Made by a program: the position numbers and the translations under genes. From the NCBI GenBank assembly GCA_900660155.1, contig CABFPE010000353.1, positions 439,785 through 503,784 of the forward strand: a stretch of 64,000 bases of DNA. Direction: 5' to 3'. Below are positions 58,948 to 64,000 of this stretch, piece after piece; positions within the stretch are counted from its first letter, which is position 1, and every line of letters starts with the position of its first letter. The notes beneath the pieces are model-generated. The model was not told the DNA's origin. It did no database searches and worked only from the letters and a program-made list of their open reading frames with translations. This DNA is from Hofstenia miamia. Taxonomy: Eukaryota > Xenacoelomorpha > Acoela > Hofsteniidae.

Positions 58948-61900
58948 GTACTGAACGTATACTTTTTTTACAGAGATATAACCATTTTATGTACTGACGT
59001 TTGTGTGTGCACGTCAACAAATGAGAATTCGAGAAAATTCAATGCAGTGGAAAAAATTCTATTTGTTTATAAACATACAAATACATTAGCTAAATAATTT
59101 GTATAACAAATACATCAGCTTCGTAAATGTTGTATGAAAAAATATATAATAACGAAGCGATGATCAACAATGGCGTACAATGATCATGCAAGAGAATCAG
59201 GGGTTGAAAATAATTGAATCATCTAGTTTAGTTTTAGGCACAGCATATCTTAATACGAGTGCCATTTCAATTACCTTATTAATGTTTAGTCTTTATATAT
59301 TTGATAATTGCTTAAGGTGAGTTCGTAAACCCACTGGCAATGCTTGAAGGAGAAGTTATGAACAGTAGTAATATTAAACTTTGTGTAGATGGTTGTACAA
59401 TTTTAAGATTTAAAACTTTGAGTTTCATGATTATCTCGCATTTATTGATGTACGCATGCTGAAGTTGTCAATTTTGATTATTTCATTTTTATTCATTGAT
59501 GAATCATGGGTTTTAGTGGCGAAAATATTTTACAATAAGAACTAGCACAATTGAACACTATATTTATTTTTTTTTTAAATATTCACTATTTTTTCATTAA
59601 ATTTGCTCTCAGCTTTTGGAAATTCGTATTGAATTTGATAAAACTTTTTTGTAAAGAAACTTTTGTTTTATTGAAATCGTAATCAGTTTGTTGTTGACTG
59701 AATGTTGTAAGCGATTCAACTTACCAATCACTACTATCCTACTATCTTGAAATTTGCGCAATTTAGCCTTTTCTACACTTCCAATATAATATATATTACG
59801 AAGGCCAAATTTGGTGGTGATATCTTGCTATCTAGTCGAAAATATGCACAACATGTTTCGAAAAGTAATGTATACATATTTCTTCTTTTATTTATATTTT
59901 GTAATTATAACTATCAAGGACTGTGAATATTGTCCTTATAACTGTCTAAATAATAGTCATAGGGCGCAGAGGCACGTACCCATCAATATTTATACTAAAG
60001 GACAGCACTATTTTCGTTCCCCACCAATAAATTTGGTATTTTGAAATCGTATTATCAACTTCAATCACCTATCAACCCAGTTATCGAATCTTGCCCACTA
60101 AGCTTGTTACTAAAGCATACTAAAGATACATTCAAGAAACAATAAGCCAAGAATGTCCCCTTTTAAATATTTACAAAGAGAAACGGTAATTGTTAGTTGC
60201 AATTAACGGTAACAAAGTTTATTTTGGTCGATTTGATTAACAATTTCAGGAAGTTATTATCGTGTTTTTAGTCCTTATGTATCACATGTATTGTTGGACA
60301 ATAAATCTTGAATATATAAAATTGTTTCCTAGAAAAGTTGTGGTACAATGACATTGTCATTTCTTGACGTAGTAAGTAGTGCATTATTGAGTTATCCATC
60401 TACTAGACTAAAAATATGGGAAGCACTTAATTTTAGTCTAAAATGGAGGAGCACCTCTGAACTCCTCTCAAGTAATGCTTGAAAAATCTTCTCAAAATTC
60501 TACACCCCGCCAATAAATATTCAGTCATGTATACTGAGTAATATTTTTAATATTACTGCTTCCCATTACTCTCCATATTATTAGTTTTATGTTTTACTTT
60601 TCGGCCTGACCCACCCCAATGAATGGCATCGGGATGAAGGTATATATGCAGACTACAAATCATTCGCTTTCTTAAAAAAATTGAATAACATTGAGCAATA
60701 TTTATGAATAATATATACAATTTATCCTATAAATTTATACAACGATACTTACGAGTGCAAAACTATTGTGCAAACTTGAATGTGTTGCAGATGCACAATT
60801 TGCTTAGGTATACACATTTATTAACTTTTATCATTTTGCCTCCCAATTGGATTGTGAGTTTATTACTGATTGTGGTAATACAATCAATAAATTTATTTGC
60901 ATGAAGTTGTTTAGAAATTTTCTTTTTTAAAATCGGATTAAATTGAATAATCACATGTTAGGCTTAAAGCAGAGCAAGTATCAAATTTAAATTGATATCA
61001 TTTGAAAATTAAATTAATTCAAAAAATCCAATTACAATTAAATTGGAGAACATGATTTTTTCTAAATGGCACGCATTGTTGATTAATTATTTATAAATGA
61101 CTGAATGGACATTATTAATCGGACGAAATGAGTCAATTGTAATATTTTTTGACAAAATGTCGATTGTAATTCGAGACTTAATTTATGAAATTGCCAAATG
61201 TATCCAAAATACATTATCGTGCCATTATTTTGCATTCAAACAACTTCCTTTGAATATTTTTCATTATTATCTTCTAGTTTTTACTTCTGAAATAACATCA
61301 CTTTCGTCGTAATGTCTGCGACATGCATATATTTTAAGTAAGACCTTTTTACTCTATTTTTGTATTTAGAAATCTATTCTAAGAGGATTCGCTATGTCAG
61401 CAACAAAAAAACAAAATTTAGGAAATCTAGGTCTGCATATAGCTACAAAAAAGAATTCTTGTATGCGGTAGTTCACATTGAGTCATTCAGTTATACTTAA
61501 GAATGCTCCCAAGTCAAAGTTGTTTTGTAACTGAAAACGTTCAAAAAATTGAAATAAGTTCTTAAAATCAAGTTTTTTTAGATATTAGAAGTTATTCCAA
61601 ATATTTTTAGCCAACAATACATATAAACATAATATCCCAATAATAAAATAAAAGCACTACTTGAAACTGTCTGCGTTCATCCTCAAAGCACTTCTGACGA
61701 AACACTGCGTTAGTTACACAAATTGAAACATATTTCATTTTAATGCAGAACTAACATACGTTCATAAATAAATAATGTTCGGAGCAGAGGAGAGATCCGG
61801 ATTCAAGTTTGAAAATATTTCGAATTGAACGCTCATTTTTATTGGAGACCGATACACACGCACATACACAGACTGTTTAATAAATTAGATAGTGGTAAGT

Positions 61901-63100
61901 TGTTCTAGATAAACTCCTCAACATTGATCCGCAACAAAGGCGCCCATTATGCAGAATGTGCTAATTAAGACGGCCTTTCAAACAATAAGTTGCAAGTTGT
62001 TAACCCATAAACCGAGTACGTACATACAATTAATCATTTAGAGAAACACAGATCTGTGCTGAATTCACCAATGCCATTCAAAATGGGACAAAAGGCATGT
62101 GAGTCGGGCAGTCTACACCAACAATTCAACTGTTTAAATCTCAAGTAATCTAAGAAAACACTATATTACCAAAAAGTAAAAAACTGCTATTTGTTTGAAG
62201 CTAGCAAACATCTTAAGAGCAGAGAATTCGAGAGTTTTTATGAAAATTCTACTGTAAAATAACGGACGGATTGCCTCATCACTCGGCATTTAGAGACGAT
62301 ATCTGGGGGCAAGTTCAGTGCAACTCACGCCAGCTTAATACATAAAAAATTCTAAAAGTAATTTATCATTAAATTATTTATTCATATGCTAGTATATAGT
62401 ATATGTGTCATTATTGCTGAGTTTCTTTCGCTGTTTTTAGGTTAACAATGCTTAAATTCTAATTTTCTAACATATATTCCTTTGCTAGCTTTTCTTTTAT
62501 TTATTAAAATTAAGAGCGCGAAAATTAGTGTCTAATTACAGGAATTTCACTTCCGGAACATGAGAATACTGTTGCCAATTAATTTTCAAAACTTTATTTG
62601 CAGCTTTTTAGAGGAGTGACAAATAAAAGAGGGTAAAAATGATGACAACATCGACTAAATCAGGGAGGGAATTAAAACTTCTAATGAAATATTTTTAAAA
62701 ATCGTTAAGCTTAATATTCTGTGGCAAAGTAGTGCTCTTGTAAACACTTACTGATTCAATTAGAAAATTTCGCATTCAGCATTTTATATGAACCCTAAAT
62801 TGCCTACTGCATCAATTTGAATGCAATCGGTTTTGCTCATACTTTCAAACAAATGTACAAATGTCTCCCCAATTATGATAAAAATTACACCTGTGCCTGA
62901 TGAACATGAAAGTACATTTTCAATGGGAAATCCGATTTTGAATAAACTTTCAAATACGTCCTATACTAATCTTCATATAATAAAACGGCCCAAAGCCCAC
63001 AACAGCAAAAACTAACCTCAACTCTTTTAATTTCTGTAATAGCATCGTGTGTTAAGTCTGAACTCGTCACGCAGTTGATGCCTTCAGATTTTGGCTAACT
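58948..63100. other. AT-rich stretch, nothing recognised
   Basis: There is no convincing exon. A somewhat GC-richer stretch at 62270-62340 (CGGACGGATTGCC, then CTCACGCCAGC) stands out locally, but I see no open frame with meaning. Frames at 59811-60044, 60704-60904, 61097-61312 and 62821-63015 lack motifs. Confidence 0.35.
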
Positions 63101-63109
63101 CAGTATTCA

Positions 63110-63650
63110 GCACATCTGATGCAATTTTATTAATCACAGAAAATTTATTACCAGTGGTTTCCTTACTTGATCTTGGTAAAGTATTTAATTCAATGAATTT
63201 CGAAAACTTGAATGAACAAGGTGAAAAAGTTTTAGTATCAATGTAGTAAATTTCATCATGAGTAAAATGAAGAGTAAAAATTTAACATATTTTCTCAAGC
63301 TATAAGATTACCTATCCATGTGTTCGCCATAACACTGTTAGGGCCCATTTTATTTGCACTCTATGTTAATGATATGTTGAAATTTTTTCCCAATGGAGCC
63401 ATTCACTAATACGCAAATGATAATTACATATTACAAACAGCAAAAATCAATTTTAGGCAACTAGATAATTCATAAAAGATATTGAAAATCTCGTTACATA
63501 TTTCAATCGTAATAAACAAAAAATCAATTTTGACAAAATTCACTTTAGCATTTTTGGACCTAAAAATGAAGAAAGTTTACTGAAATTATTAAAATTTCTG
63601 TTTATTACAACGATATAATTGAAATCACATGCATAAATTACATTGATAAG
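63110..63650 (+). mobile_element. LINE reverse-transcriptase remnant (copy 3)
   Basis: Plus-strand pieces in LINE order are VVSLLDLGKVFNSMNFENL (compare LDLSKAFDSIDHEIL) at 63158-63220, LLGPILFALYVNDML at 63335-63380, then a stop and YANDNYI in place of YADDT at 63405-63430, so one catalytic aspartate is lost. NKQKINFDKIHFSIF follows at about 63505-63550. The pieces lie in different frames, and I count at least two frame changes and one stop. Neither end of the element is visible. Its relation to the two minus-strand LINEs cannot be judged because they keep different parts. Confidence 0.75.
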
Positions 63651-64000
63651 TATGAATCCATAACAACTAAGATTTTCTCATGGTTTCTCATCTCCTAATT
63701 ACTGTATTCAGTACCAATCTTTATCTATGATTCACAAATTGTCCATGAATTAAGTTCATTGCGAAAATATTTAAATTTGAATCCCAACATTATTATTTTC
63801 TATTTTTTGTCACAAATGGTATTAACTTTCCTGAAATTGCAATTTCCAAAATATTTCTAAAAATAATTTAGTTCACAGTTGGATGATGAAAGTGTATTTC
63901 AAATGTCCCAACTTGATATAAAAAACTCTAAGAATTTTAAATTTTTGAACTTAACCGAATCTACTGTTGTATTATTTCAAAACCTATTATATAAACCTCG
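63651..64000. other. AT-rich end of window, nothing recognised
   Basis: Possibly the continuation of the LINE, but no motif is readable. Confidence 0.3.

Overview
This is a very AT-rich, gene-poor stretch of an animal genome, most likely an invertebrate. The evidence is spliced genes with GT/AG introns of 0.1 to 9 kb, many (AT)n tracts, and a dense mix of old DNA transposons (hAT, mariner, Tc1, piggyBac) and CR1-like LINEs. I cannot name the species. Three single-N positions, two of them beside exact local duplications, show that this is a draft assembly with join artefacts.

The only clear host gene is a rhodopsin-class peptide receptor (galanin / allatostatin-A / kisspeptin-receptor-like) on the minus strand. 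Five exons can be placed at 30513-30309, 21464-21329, 18257-18039, 12384-12222 and 12112-11881. They join in phase to give 317 residues, from the middle of TM1 to the stop. The N-terminal exon(s) lie upstream and were not found. The four introns hold much of the mobile DNA: a decayed piggyBac, MITEs, an intact-looking mariner and a LINE split by a hAT element. One intron also holds a 40-codon candidate terminal exon on the opposite strand (17563-17686).

Region by region: 0.3-1.7 kb is a hAT-type element with an 8-bp target duplication. 8.1-8.3 kb is a hAT MITE. 11.9-30.5 kb is the receptor gene with its transposon-filled introns. 35.5-36.6 kb is a dead mariner-like element. 39.4-39.9 kb is a MITE built of GATTTAAATC repeats. 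44.9-46.8 kb is a LINE with ORF1 (PHD-type finger) and endonuclease but no reverse transcriptase. 46.9-49.2 kb is a longer copy of the 0.3-kb hAT element, interrupted by a shrunken Tc1. 49.2-50.0 kb is a Tc1 remnant. 55.5 kb is a LINE-type tail. 56.5-58.9 kb is an end-to-end hAT transposon with matching target duplications. 63.1-63.6 kb is a LINE reverse-transcriptase remnant. The rest looks like non-coding AT-rich DNA.

I found no tRNA, rRNA, CRISPR, operon or virus-derived element, and nothing that amounts to a new multi-gene system. The most interesting items are the receptor gene, the antisense exon candidate, the full-length mariner, and the hAT-type element whose interior resembles a pogo/Tigger transposase C-terminus.
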